Assembly (NCBI GenBank): GCA_902727915.1 | Contig: CACVAU010000069.1 | Coordinates: 1-64,000 of the forward strand | Length of the DNA stretch: 64,000 nucleotides | DNA from: an uncultured Sulfurovum sp. | GTDB lineage: Bacteria; Campylobacterota; Campylobacteria; Campylobacterales; Sulfurovaceae | Reading direction: 5' to 3' | Shown here: positions 27,047 through 35,406 of the stretch, in pieces | Position numbering within the stretch: the first letter of the stretch is position 1 | Layout of the letters: every line of letters starts with the position of its first letter | The notes under the pieces: generated by a model | The model's input: only the letters and a program-made list of their open reading frames with translations | Told to the model about the DNA's origin: nothing | The model's database searches: none | Position numbers and translations under genes: made by a program

Positions 27047-28057
27047 TTATTTATTATTTTTGTTCATTGTTTGAGATAGATATTCTGCATTCATGACTTT
27101 ATCCATTGGTTGCTGGACATCTGATGGATAAATAACAAATTTAGAATTGTCAGAGCCAGAGAGTGTTTTCATGGATTCGATGTAAGCATTTGATGTTAAA
27201 AATTGCATAAGTTGTTCATCTGAAGTATCTATTAATATGGTTTTTAAATCAGAAATAACTTTATACATGGCTTCAGCACGTTTTTCAATGAGGATTCGTT
27301 CTGAGTCTGCTCGAAGTTCTTGGGCTTTATGTTGACCTTCTGCTTCTTTAATCGCAGCATTACTGGTTCGTTCAGCAATAATTTCTTGACTCATCGCATC
27401 CACAATATCTTGAGGAGGGTTAATCCCCTCAAATTTAACTTGTTTAATCTCAATTCCCCAACGATCTTTACAATCTTTTTCCATCAAAGCTTTGATTTCA
27501 GTGGGAAGGCTTTCTGCTTGTTCTTGAATTTCTGTAAATTTAAATTGAGAAAGTTTAGAAAAAGTACTGGTAATTACCAATGCTTTAAGTTCTTCTTTAA
27601 AGTCATTAACATTTTTAACGGCCTTCATAGGATCAATCACAATGGCTGTGGCAATCATGTCAACATTAAGATTGATGTTGTCTTTGGTCATAATATTTTG
27701 TGCATCAGGATCTACTCTAAACTCTTTAAGATCAATTTCTGCATCTAACTTATCAACTAAAGGGATGAATTTACGGATTCCTTCTTCAAGGAGTCTATCG
27801 GTACCATATCGGTCAACAATCCATGCTTTTTCAGAAGGAACAACAGCCAGTCCAAATAATTTTCCCAGTTTAAGCGTAATAACAATGGCTTTGAGAGAAG
27901 ATATTAGTTTAGCGTACTTTGAACGTATCCCATTTTTAAAAGAGCGAAGACCCCCAAAAACCTTGATACGTAATGGATGTTCAATATCTAAAAAATAAAG
28001 AAAGACAGGGATACTTAATAAAATAAAGATAATAAGTAACAGATATAAGAATTCCAT
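27047..28057 (-). CDS. SPFH/Band 7 (stomatin/paraslipin-like) membrane protein
   Basis: A 336-residue protein: one N-terminal membrane segment (about 3-24), an SPFH domain (about 75-250, with WIVDRYGTDRLLEEGI, MTKDNINLNVD and WGIEIKQVKFEGINPP) and a helical coiled-coil tail rich in Ala/Glu (AAIKEAEGQHKAQELRADSER). Stomatin-like proteins scaffold membrane microdomains and often regulate proteases. It is first gene of a three-gene unit with the membrane protein and phosphoesterase. Confidence 0.85.
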   Translation of the reverse strand: MEFLYLLLIIFILLSIPVFLYFLDIEHPLRIKVFGGLRSFKNGIRSKYAKLISSLKAIVITLKLGKLFGLAVVPSEKAWIVDRYGTDRLLEEGIRKFIPLVDKLDAEIDLKEFRVDPDAQNIMTKDNINLNVDMIATAIVIDPMKAVKNVNDFKEELKALVITSTFSKLSQFKFTEIQEQAESLPTEIKALMEKDCKDRWGIEIKQVKFEGINPPQDIVDAMSQEIIAERTSNAAIKEAEGQHKAQELRADSERILIEKRAEAMYKVISDLKTILIDTSDEQLMQFLTSNAYIESMKTLSGSDNSKFVIYPSDVQQPMDKVMNAEYLSQTMNKNNK

Positions 28058-28282
28058 ATAGAAAATCTCCTTTTTAAATGTTTATATAAGTTTCCTATAA
28101 ATTCTATTCATAGAATGTAATAGTAACTATTATATTATGGTTATTATTATAACAATATAATAGAAATAAATGTTTATGAAAAGTGAAAAAATCTGATTTA
28201 AAAGAAAATTTAGCTCATTTTATGTTAGAATCATTTTCTAATATAATTTTATATTTAAATTCTATCGATTAAAAGGAACACA

Positions 28283-28861
28283 TTGTTCAATGATAATAAA
28301 GGTAATGAGACAGATTTTTGTGAGTCTTATAAGTCTGAAATATTAGGTACTACAGTCGTTAAAGAGAAAAATTCATTTTTTAGTACATTTTTAAAGTTAT
28401 TAACCATCTTAATCTTGTTGGCAATTATTATAAGCGTCTCTTTTTATGGGTATAATTATTTTCAAAACAGTCAAAAAACAACGAATACTATTTTACCTCC
28501 TGTTTCTATTCAAGTTACTGATGAAGTGTCAGATGATGATTTAATAGTGAGAATAGAAGATGAAGTTGAAACAATTGTTGTGGAAAAAGAGCTAAACACG
28601 TCAATAATTCCTAACCCTATTGTTGTAGCAAAAGAAGTAAAGATTAGCATGGAAGAAAGTATTGATAAAACAGCCAATGATGTAAAAATTGCCATTGCTC
28701 AAAGTGAAGCCATAGAAGAAAATAAAAGTAATACAATGACCGATAGAAATGTTAGTCAAGAAGAGGGCAGTTTAGAAGTACCTACTTCATCTCCCGAAGC
28801 AAAATATTTAGAAGAGTTGGCAGACTTATCTAAAGAGATTGATAAAGAGATAAAGGATTAA
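28283..28861 (+). CDS. Hypothetical single-pass membrane protein with acidic tail
   Basis: A 192-residue protein: short cytoplasmic head, one membrane helix (about 38-58), then a long Glu/Asp/Ser-rich periplasmic segment and a predicted coiled-coil end (YLEELADLSKEIDKEIKD). Start TTG is supported by AAAAGG 8 nt upstream; no ATG fits. The function is not recognised. It converges on hemB. Confidence 0.6.
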   Translation: MFNDNKGNETDFCESYKSEILGTTVVKEKNSFFSTFLKLLTILILLAIIISVSFYGYNYFQNSQKTTNTILPPVSIQVTDEVSDDDLIVRIEDEVETIVVEKELNTSIIPNPIVVAKEVKISMEESIDKTANDVKIAIAQSEAIEENKSNTMTDRNVSQEEGSLEVPTSSPEAKYLEELADLSKEIDKEIKD

Positions 28862-28877
28862 GTTTTCTCTTTGAATG

Positions 28878-29849
28878 TTATTTTTTTAAAACTTCAGCTA
28901 CTTCTTTAGCATGGTAGCTGATGATAATATCTGCTCCTGCACGTTTAAATCCAATCATGGTTTCCATCATGACGCGCTCATAGTCAATTACTCCAGCTTG
29001 TCCAGCCATTTTTAACATAGAGTATTCACCACTTACATTGTAGACAGCCATAGGAAGAGAAGAACGTTCCTTAATATCTCTTACAATATCAAGGTAAGCT
29101 AAGACAGGTTTTACCATTAAAATATCAGCACCTTCAGCTTCATCAGCCAAACTTTCTAAGATAGCCTCATTTCTGTTGGCTGGATTCATTTGGTAAGAAC
29201 GTCTGTCTCCAAAACTAGGTGAGCTTTCAGCCACATCTCTAAATGGTCCATAGTAAGCAGAAGAAAATTTTGTAGAGTAAGACATAATGGGTAAATGAGA
29301 AAAGCCAGTACTATCAAGACCATTTCTGATGGCTGTAATCATACCATCCATCATTCCTGATGGTGCTATCATATCTACTCCAGCTTTTGCGTGGACAATG
29401 GCTTGTTTTGCTAAATTGTCTAAAGTAATGTCATTGTCAACTGTTTCTAAAATAGGGTCAAGTACACCACAATGACCATGGTCAGTGTATTCACAAAAAC
29501 AAAGATCAGTAACCACAAACATCTCTGGGTGGCTTTTTTTAATTTCACGAATTGAAGAGGCAATAATTCCATGTTCACACATGGCATCTGAGCCTACAGA
29601 GTCTTTTGTTTCAGGAATTCCAAATAAAATAATAGAATAAATGCCAAGTGATTTTAATGTATCACATTCTTTGAGTATCTCATCAATGCTCATTTGGTAA
29701 ACACCTGGCATTGATTCCACTTCTTTTTTAATACCCTGTCCATTTTTAATAAAAAGAGGATAAATAAAATCATTAACGCTTAATTGAGTCTCTTGTAGTA
29801 AATTTCTTAATACTGGGTTGAGTCTTTTGCGCCTAAATCGTGTAAACAT
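28878..29849 (-). CDS. hemB: Delta-aminolevulinic acid dehydratase (porphobilinogen synthase)
   Basis: A 323-residue enzyme that joins two 5-aminolevulinate molecules to porphobilinogen in haem synthesis. It has the Cys-rich metal site CFCEYTDHGHC, the two active-site lysines in SYSTKFSSAYYGPFR and LMVKPVLAYLD, and the family start RRKRLNP. The length is typical. It is divergent from ribA with a 56-nt gap. Confidence 0.97.
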   Translation of the reverse strand: MFTRFRRKRLNPVLRNLLQETQLSVNDFIYPLFIKNGQGIKKEVESMPGVYQMSIDEILKECDTLKSLGIYSIILFGIPETKDSVGSDAMCEHGIIASSIREIKKSHPEMFVVTDLCFCEYTDHGHCGVLDPILETVDNDITLDNLAKQAIVHAKAGVDMIAPSGMMDGMITAIRNGLDSTGFSHLPIMSYSTKFSSAYYGPFRDVAESSPSFGDRRSYQMNPANRNEAILESLADEAEGADILMVKPVLAYLDIVRDIKERSSLPMAVYNVSGEYSMLKMAGQAGVIDYERVMMETMIGFKRAGADIIISYHAKEVAEVLKK

Positions 29850-29892
29850 TTTTTTCCCTTAAGTTAGTTTGATGAATTTTATCATAAAGTGA

Positions 29893-29898
29893 TATAAT
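29893..29898 (+). promoter_or_regulatory. -10 box directly upstream of ribA
   Basis: TATAAT preceded by AAAGTGA. Only 7 bases separate it from the ribA ATG at 29906, so transcription should begin at or within a base of the start codon. No ribosome-binding site is visible between. Confidence 0.65.
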
Positions 29899-29905
29899 TT
29901 TGTCC

Positions 29906-30472
29906 ATGAGACAAATTGATATTTCCCAAGTGGCAAAACTACCAACAAAGTATGGTACCTTTAACATTCAGACCTTTAAAGAGTTCGGTAAAGAACATTT
30001 GGCTATTTTTACAGATAATATAGGGGATAACCCCATTGTACGCGTACATTCAGAGTGTTTAACAGGGGATGCATTGGGTTCACGAAAATGTGACTGTGGA
30101 GAACAGTTGGCATTTTCTCAAATTCTTATTGCTAAAGAAGGTGGTATTATTATTTATCATCGTCAAGAGGGTCGTAACATTGGGCTTCTTGGTAAAGTGA
30201 ATGCTTATGCTCTACAGGATGAGGGTTTAGATACCATTCAAGCAAACCATCAGTTAGGATTTAGGGCAGATGAGCGTACCTATGAAATTGTTGAGTATAT
30301 TTTAGATTATTTCAAGGTTAAAAAAATTCAACTTTTGACGAATAATCCAAGTAAGATTGAGTCACTTAAAAATGTTGAGATTACCAAAAGAATTCCGATT
30401 CAAATTGATGCAAATCCTTACAATAAAGATTACTTAGAGGTTAAAAAAAATCAGATGGGACATTTACTTTAG
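29906..30472 (+). CDS. ribA: GTP cyclohydrolase II
   Basis: A 188-residue RibA. It opens GTP to the first riboflavin precursor. It has the zinc site CLTGDALGSRKCDCGEQL, followed by IIYHRQEGRNIGL and the LLTNNPSK loop. I use the ATG at 29906 (MRQIDISQ); a TTG two codons earlier at 29900 is the alternative. No Shine-Dalgarno sequence is seen for either. Its TAG stop shares a base with the rsmG GTG start. Confidence 0.95.
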   Translation: MRQIDISQVAKLPTKYGTFNIQTFKEFGKEHLAIFTDNIGDNPIVRVHSECLTGDALGSRKCDCGEQLAFSQILIAKEGGIIIYHRQEGRNIGLLGKVNAYALQDEGLDTIQANHQLGFRADERTYEIVEYILDYFKVKKIQLLTNNPSKIESLKNVEITKRIPIQIDANPYNKDYLEVKKNQMGHLL

Positions 30473-31008
30473 TGAACAGTGAAAAGTTAAAACGGTTTAC
30501 GGATTTACTCTTAGAATGGAATTGTATTCATAATCTTACAGGGGCTAAGAATGTATTTGAAGTTGAAAAAAACATTGAAGATTCTATATTTCCTACAACC
30601 TTTATCGAAAAACCCAGTTCTATTTTAGATGTTGGTACAGGTGCAGGGTTTCCTGGTATGATACTCGCAATTGCTTACCCTGAAGTACTTACTGTATTAT
30701 GTGAACCACGAAAAAAGCGTGCTTCATTTTTGAAGTATGTTGCGATGGAACTGGAACTTTCAAATGTGAAAGTCGTTAAAAGAAGGGTTGAAGATTATGA
30801 TGCTGAACCTTTTGGGCTTATAAGTTCACGTGCTGTAACAGATACGAAGATGCTTTTGGATTTAACTCAGCATCTACAAGATGAGCAGACACGTTTTCTT
30901 TTTTATAAAGGCGAACAAGTTTTTAATGAACTGGAGTCAATTAATGAAGTATTAGATTATGATATAATCGAAAAAAATCAGCGAAACTATTTATACATAA
31001 AGGCATAA
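30472..31008 (+). CDS. rsmG: 16S rRNA (guanine-527-N7)-methyltransferase
   Basis: A 178-residue SAM-dependent methyltransferase that methylates G527 of 16S rRNA. The motifs are LLLEWNCIHNLTG near the start, SILDVGTGAGFPGMILAI for SAM binding, CEPRKKRASFLK and LISSRAV. It is slightly short, as is common in Campylobacterota. GTG start overlaps the ribA stop by one base (TAGTG), so translation is coupled. Confidence 0.94.
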   Translation: MNSEKLKRFTDLLLEWNCIHNLTGAKNVFEVEKNIEDSIFPTTFIEKPSSILDVGTGAGFPGMILAIAYPEVLTVLCEPRKKRASFLKYVAMELELSNVKVVKRRVEDYDAEPFGLISSRAVTDTKMLLDLTQHLQDEQTRFLFYKGEQVFNELESINEVLDYDIIEKNQRNYLYIKA

Positions 31009-31009
31009 C

Positions 31010-31249
31010 ATGTGGTTAAAAATTATTTTTGTGGTTATTGTTTTATTTTTACTTTACCGTTTGGTTGGAGGAAAAATTCCTTTTTTCAATAAGACAGAGA
31101 AAAAAAAAGGTGATGAAGAACATGAGTTTGGACAGATTGAAACCACATCAGAATGTGCAGCATGTGGAACATATGTGACAGAAGAAGATGCGCTTATTTA
31201 TCAAAAAAAAGCTTATTGTTCTAGTGAATGTATTAACAAGATAAAGTAA
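31010..31249 (+). CDS. PP0621-like small membrane protein with Cys cluster
   Basis: A 79-residue protein: N-terminal membrane helix (about 3-20), basic linker, then CAACGTYVTEEDALIYQKKAYCSSEC, which I list only by its two pairs Cys-x-x-Cys and Cys-x3-Cys. This layout is typical of PP0621-family proteins and likely binds zinc. It starts 1 nt after rsmG and belongs to the ribA-rsmG unit. No function is known. Confidence 0.75.
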   Translation: MWLKIIFVVIVLFLLYRLVGGKIPFFNKTEKKKGDEEHEFGQIETTSECAACGTYVTEEDALIYQKKAYCSSECINKIK

Positions 31250-31253
31250 AAAT

Positions 31254-31619
31254 ATGCAAATATTTGGACATGCGTGGATAGAGAGTCAAGATTTTTATTC
31301 TATTAGTAGTGTTGAAGAGATTAACACTACTCCTTCAAATAGTTTATTACAATTAGAACCTTTGGAAAAATCATTAGCCCTTGCTAAATATTGTCAAAAA
31401 AATGGGCTTCAATATGTTTTAGAAGTCAGCACTATTGAAGGGGCAATTTTTGCCAATGTATTAGGAGCTACTTATATTTTATCTAATAAAGCATTGGCGA
31501 AAGAACTTATGCCCATAGCACAAAGTTATCTTTTTGATACGCGAATTTTAGCTGAAATTAATAGCAGTGAAATAGAAGAGATGGCTAAATGTGGGGTTGA
31601 TGGGGTATTTATAAAGTAG
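31254..31619 (+). CDS. Conserved hypothetical cytoplasmic protein
   Basis: A 121-residue soluble protein with a mixed alpha/beta pattern and no recognised motif. The sequence (MQIFGHAWIES...) has features of a protein that I cannot assign to a family. It starts 4 nt after the PP0621-like gene, so it is the last gene of the ribA operon. Its TAG stop forms one end of a palindrome shared with the pgpA stop. Confidence 0.65.
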   Translation: MQIFGHAWIESQDFYSISSVEEINTTPSNSLLQLEPLEKSLALAKYCQKNGLQYVLEVSTIEGAIFANVLGATYILSNKALAKELMPIAQSYLFDTRILAEINSSEIEEMAKCGVDGVFIK

Positions 31620-31634
31620 GAAAATTTTTTCCTA
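31617..31634. terminator. Palindrome shared by two convergent stop codons
   Basis: TAGGAAAATTTTTTCCTA is an 18-base palindrome. Its left TAG is the stop of the 121-residue gene and its right CTA is the stop of pgpA on the other strand. With flanking G and C the stem is GTAGGAAA/TTTCCTAC around a small AT loop. It is likely to act as a very compact bidirectional terminator. Confidence 0.6.
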
Positions 31635-32123
31635 CAAAAGTTTATCTAATCCAAGTAGAAGAACAATGGTTAATAATCCACCAGCAATACCAGCTAAAAT
31701 ATCATCTCCCATAACTCCCATACCCCCTTTTACTTTACGATCAATTACGCCTATAAGAGAAGGTTTCCAAATGTCAAATAGTCTAAAAGCTGCAAAACTT
31801 CCGAGAATAGCAATTTCATAAGCATAAGCATAAGTTAGTGTTTCAGCCGTTGACACAGCAAACATGAGTGCTATCCACATACCAGCTACTTCATCTATAA
31901 CAATGCTTTTATCATCATGTGAATTACTTGCTTTTTCATATTTATTAATTTCAAATATACCAATAATACTAATCGCCAATGTTAGCATAAAAAGTGTTTG
32001 CATTGGCATGATTTGTAAGAAAGCTACCCCTACGATTAAAGCAGCCAATGAACCTACGGTACCAGGGGCTTGGGGTGCAAGTCCTGAACCTCCAAATGTA
32101 ATAAAAAATCTGTTAAGTGTCAT
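31632..32123 (-). CDS. pgpA: Phosphatidylglycerophosphatase A
   Basis: A 163-residue membrane enzyme that removes phosphate from phosphatidylglycerophosphate. The family motifs are all visible: GSGLAPQAPGTVGS near the start, IDEVAGMWIAL, FRLFDIWKPSLI and GGMGVMGDDILAGI. It ends a same-strand run with Sat-like, HP1021-like and ispDF genes, in the order known from Campylobacter jejuni Cj1607-Cj1610. Confidence 0.94.
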   Translation of the reverse strand: MTLNRFFITFGGSGLAPQAPGTVGSLAALIVGVAFLQIMPMQTLFMLTLAISIIGIFEINKYEKASNSHDDKSIVIDEVAGMWIALMFAVSTAETLTYAYAYEIAILGSFAAFRLFDIWKPSLIGVIDRKVKGGMGVMGDDILAGIAGGLLTIVLLLGLDKLL

Positions 32124-32136
32124 AGTAGTACCTTTT

Positions 32137-33327
32137 TTATGTTAATGAGGTGGTTTGATAGAGTCCCATGAGTTTAATGTAAAAGTCCTCTTCACTGTGT
32201 TCTTCCATGAGTCCATCATTTGGCATAAGGGCATCGTATAATTCCTGTAAATGGTCAAAACGTTCAGGAAAAAGGGTACTTAAAATACTGGCTGAGACTT
32301 CTCGTCTCATTAGAACGGATGGTGGCATCATCCCAGCATTAATGAGTTTTAAAATAGAAGCTGAATGATAATGTACATGATGATGTTGTCCATGAGGACA
32401 GGCTTTCATACTAACTAAAGTACGACATTTATTACAATAAACATACTGTTCAACCGTGCTTACGTTGATGTTGATATCTTTGGTTGCATCAAATACTGAG
32501 TTTAGTTTATCATGGTCGTAAAAAAGTCCAAGCCCTGCGTGGTGTTTACCTACGATAAGGTTTTGACAACCATAGTTTTTAGCAACCAATGCATCTAAAA
32601 TAAGTTCATTGTAGCCAGCAAAAATATAAGAATTTTCTAAGGGTGCGATGACTACTTTATTGGCTGGTAAAAAACTTTCAATAAAGGTTAAGAGAGAGTC
32701 ATATCTTACATCATATCGTAATCCCGTTGAGTTAAATGGTTTAAGTAAAAATACAACAACAAGGTCTGATTGATCAATGGCTTGTCTAATCATACGTTCA
32801 TGCGCTCTGTTGAGAGGATTTGCAGCTAAGACCAAGGCAGAAACATTTTTAGCATCTGTTTCTTTAATTTTTTCTTGAACCATTTTTTTTGAAGCTGTTA
32901 TGAGTGGGTAATTAACATGGTAATCACCTGAAACAGCCATGTTTCCTAATCTTTTAATGGTACTTTGCACACCTGGATGTGATGGGTCATCTGTTCCATA
33001 AATACATTTTAAACGATCACTAGGATCAATTGGAAATGTTTCATTTACAGTTAGTTCACCAACAACCGTTTTTTGATGAACAAGTTGAACAATATCACCT
33101 TTTTCTAACGACTTCAAACAGGCTTCATTTTTTTTACCTGCTGGGGTTAAAAGAAATGGAAAAGGGAATGCAACACCTTTATACATTTTAGTTTCACGTA
33201 ATGCAATGGCTTCTTTTTCTGACATTAGTTTGGTTACAGGGCTAATAAGTCCTTCTTGAACCAATGCCATGGTTGATAATGCCTCAGCATCAATATATAA
33301 CTGATTATTTCTTTTTGAAGATGCCAT
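32137..33327 (-). CDS. ATP-sulfurylase-like protein with altered catalytic motifs
   Basis: A 396-residue protein with the fold signature of ATP sulfurylase: an N-terminal PUA-like domain, then VIAPLENSYIFAGYNELILDAL-type core (given here only as its parts IAPLEN and FAGYNE), KNYGCQNLIVGKHHAGLG and a CxxC...CPHG zinc-like end. However, key residues differ. The canonical QTRNP segment reads LAANP, and HxxH reads Asn173-Arg-Ala-His176. The usual GRDHAG reads GKHHAG. It is therefore unlikely to be a normal sulfate adenylyltransferase. It overlaps the regulator upstream by 23 nt and precedes pgpA, as Cj1609 does. Call and homology are sound; activity is uncertain. Confidence 0.85.
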   Translation of the reverse strand: MASSKRNNQLYIDAEALSTMALVQEGLISPVTKLMSEKEAIALRETKMYKGVAFPFPFLLTPAGKKNEACLKSLEKGDIVQLVHQKTVVGELTVNETFPIDPSDRLKCIYGTDDPSHPGVQSTIKRLGNMAVSGDYHVNYPLITASKKMVQEKIKETDAKNVSALVLAANPLNRAHERMIRQAIDQSDLVVVFLLKPFNSTGLRYDVRYDSLLTFIESFLPANKVVIAPLENSYIFAGYNELILDALVAKNYGCQNLIVGKHHAGLGLFYDHDKLNSVFDATKDININVSTVEQYVYCNKCRTLVSMKACPHGQHHHVHYHSASILKLINAGMMPPSVLMRREVSASILSTLFPERFDHLQELYDALMPNDGLMEEHSEEDFYIKLMGLYQTTSLT

Positions 33328-34189
33328 ACTTTTTCCTTTTCTCCCATAAACTTTTTCTTGATATACCTAACTTTTTAGACAACTCAGTATCTGGGTATGA
33401 GTACTGAAAATTGTTTACGATGAATTTTACATAGTCATCTATGGTTAAAATTTCATTTTGATCATAAAGTTTATTGTCGGTATTAATTTCGATTGTTTTG
33501 TAATTTGTCTCAATATCAGATGTGGTTGAGATGATAAAATCACGCCCTTCGAGTATATCAAAAAGTTGTTCGCGTTCAGCCTTTTTAAGGGTTTGTAAAT
33601 CAGAAATATAAAGTAAGTGTTTCACATTGGCTTTTTCTATTTTAGATTTCCAGTCTTTGCCACCAAGTGGGATAAAAGAGAGTACCCTGTCTTTTTGCTT
33701 TGCGTAAGTAAAGGCAAGTTTATCAACAAGTTTAACATAGTTGGTTAATACTAACAAGGGTGAAGACATTTTATCTATATCATCATCAATATTAATATCT
33801 TGGAGTAAGTATTCATTGTATTCTCTATAAAGTGTTTTATACTTTTTAAGGGTTTGATACTCTTTGTAATGCTCAATTTTTCTTTGAAGTTCTTCAATAA
33901 TAAAAGGTTTTACAATATAGTCATTTGCACCAAGCTTTAACGGTGCAGCAACGGTATCATTATTAATATAGGAAACCATAAGAATAATAATCTTTTCTTT
34001 ATATTTCGTAATCAGTGCATTAAAATTTTGCCCTGGCAAGTTAGTAGAGAGTAAATAAGCATCTCCTGTACTGGTTGTCATTGCTTCCTTCACAGAAGAA
34101 TAAACTTCTGTTTCATATCCTGCTTGTCCAAGTTTAGAAGCAATACTTTGAGCTAGATAAAGCTCATTTTCAATTATGGTAATTTTCAT
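33305..34189 (-). CDS. HP1021-like atypical orphan response regulator
   Basis: A 294-residue regulator, close to the length of HP1021 of Helicobacter pylori. The receiver domain (about 1-120) lacks the phospho-acceptor Asp: the position reads LLSTNLPG, Ser48, just as HP1021 has a Ser there. Switch residues remain (DYIVKPF). The C-terminal domain ends in a Fis-like helix-turn-helix, ELSKKLGISRKSLWEKRKKYG, the most conserved part of the family. HP1021 and Cj1608 act without phosphorylation in control of replication initiation and redox or metabolic genes. I start at the ATG giving MKITIIEN, because the receiver begins there; it overlaps the ispDF end by 20 nt. Confidence 0.9.
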   Translation of the reverse strand: MKITIIENELYLAQSIASKLGQAGYETEVYSSVKEAMTTSTGDAYLLSTNLPGQNFNALITKYKEKIIILMVSYINNDTVAAPLKLGANDYIVKPFIIEELQRKIEHYKEYQTLKKYKTLYREYNEYLLQDINIDDDIDKMSSPLLVLTNYVKLVDKLAFTYAKQKDRVLSFIPLGGKDWKSKIEKANVKHLLYISDLQTLKKAEREQLFDILEGRDFIISTTSDIETNYKTIEINTDNKLYDQNEILTIDDYVKFIVNNFQYSYPDTELSKKLGISRKSLWEKRKKYGIFKKK

Positions 34190-35306
34190 TTTTAGTCCAA
34201 TCATAATAGTATAAAGTGGCGACAGCTTCAACAGCGACACCTTCTTTTCGTCCAATCCAACCTAGTTTTTCAGCTGTAGTAGCCTTTATATTAACAAGGT
34301 TAGCGCTTAAGTTCAGTAAACTAGCAAGTTTAAATCGCATCGCTTTTTTATAGTTTAAAAGTCTGGGTGTTTCTGCAATAATACTTAAATCTACATTGCC
34401 AATCTCATACCCTAAGTCTTGTAACCTTTGTACGGTATCGCGTAGTAATTCACGAGAGTCAACACCTTTAAATTCATCAGATGTGTCGGGGTAAAATTCA
34501 CCAATATCTCCTAGACCAGCAGCACCAAGTAAGGCATCAATTACGGCATGTATTGCTACATCACCATCACTATGTGCTTTAAATCCAAAAGGTGAATCTA
34601 TCTCTACACCACAAAGTACCATCTGTTTACCTTCTTCAAAAGGATGAATGTCGATACCAAAGCCAGTTAAGGCACGCTGTGAAGGTTGCTCTAGGCAGTC
34701 CATCTTTGAAAGGTCTTCAATGGTGGTTAGCTTATGTGCTTTGACTGAACCTTCTACGAATACAATCTCCCCACCTGTGTATGCCACAGCTGAACTATCA
34801 TCAGTAAATTTTTGATTTGAATTTAAAGCTTCTTTAAGTGTTTGAGTACAAGAGAGTTGAGGAGTTTGAATAATCTTTGTAGCTTCTCGGTCTATTGGTG
34901 TATTTTCATAATAGAGCGTGTCTACGACTTTAAGTGTAGGAACTACACACCTTCTGTTCTTTCTTGCTGATATTACACGATTTATCATAGGCGTATCTAG
35001 GCAACATCGCGCAATATCTGAGACTAAAACATAAGGAGTTTGCACCTGTTCAAGTGCATTTTTCAATGATTGTTGACGGCTATTACCCCCTTCTATAAAA
35101 TCATAGTCTGCAAAGTGTAGCATAGCATTAACATCGCTTGGAGATGACGCTATAATAGTCTTTTTAAATTTATTTATCTTTTGAAAGTCATCAGCAACCT
35201 TAAGCCATAATGGCTGATTGCCAATCCATAACCATTGTTTTTTAGGAGGCAAAGAAAAGCGAGATGCTGTTCCTGCTCCCAAAAGAATAAGTGTTATATC
35301 ACTCAA
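34170..35306 (-). CDS. ispDF: Bifunctional IspD/IspF isoprenoid enzyme
   Basis: A 378-residue fusion of the MEP pathway. The N-terminal IspD half (about 1-210) has ILLGAGTASRFSLPPKKQW and joins CTP to methylerythritol phosphate. The C-terminal IspF half (about 215-378) has GIDIHPF, KAHSDGDV, ALLGAAGLGDIGEFYPDT and NIKATTAEKLG, and cyclises the product. Fusion of the two is usual in Campylobacterota. It heads the ispDF-regulator-Sat-pgpA gene run. Confidence 0.95.
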   Translation of the reverse strand: MSDITLILLGAGTASRFSLPPKKQWLWIGNQPLWLKVADDFQKINKFKKTIIASSPSDVNAMLHFADYDFIEGGNSRQQSLKNALEQVQTPYVLVSDIARCCLDTPMINRVISARKNRRCVVPTLKVVDTLYYENTPIDREATKIIQTPQLSCTQTLKEALNSNQKFTDDSSAVAYTGGEIVFVEGSVKAHKLTTIEDLSKMDCLEQPSQRALTGFGIDIHPFEEGKQMVLCGVEIDSPFGFKAHSDGDVAIHAVIDALLGAAGLGDIGEFYPDTSDEFKGVDSRELLRDTVQRLQDLGYEIGNVDLSIIAETPRLLNYKKAMRFKLASLLNLSANLVNIKATTAEKLGWIGRKEGVAVEAVATLYYYDWTKNENYHN

Positions 35307-35406
35307 TATATAGTCCCTTTGTTAAAGTGTAACCCAATTATACATGGGTAACCTTTGGTAACACTTTATGGCTTGAAATAGTAATCAAAAAAATAACATT
35401 TAGTCC

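Noticed and set aside
27320..27998. Two plus-strand frames of 142 and 118 codons opposite the SPFH gene
   Set aside because: Both are antisense shadows, one rich in Phe/Asn as expected from complementing an AT-rich helical gene.
32137..33327. Plain annotation as functional sulfate adenylyltransferase
   Set aside because: HxxH and QTRN motifs are changed, and no other sulfate-assimilation genes lie nearby.
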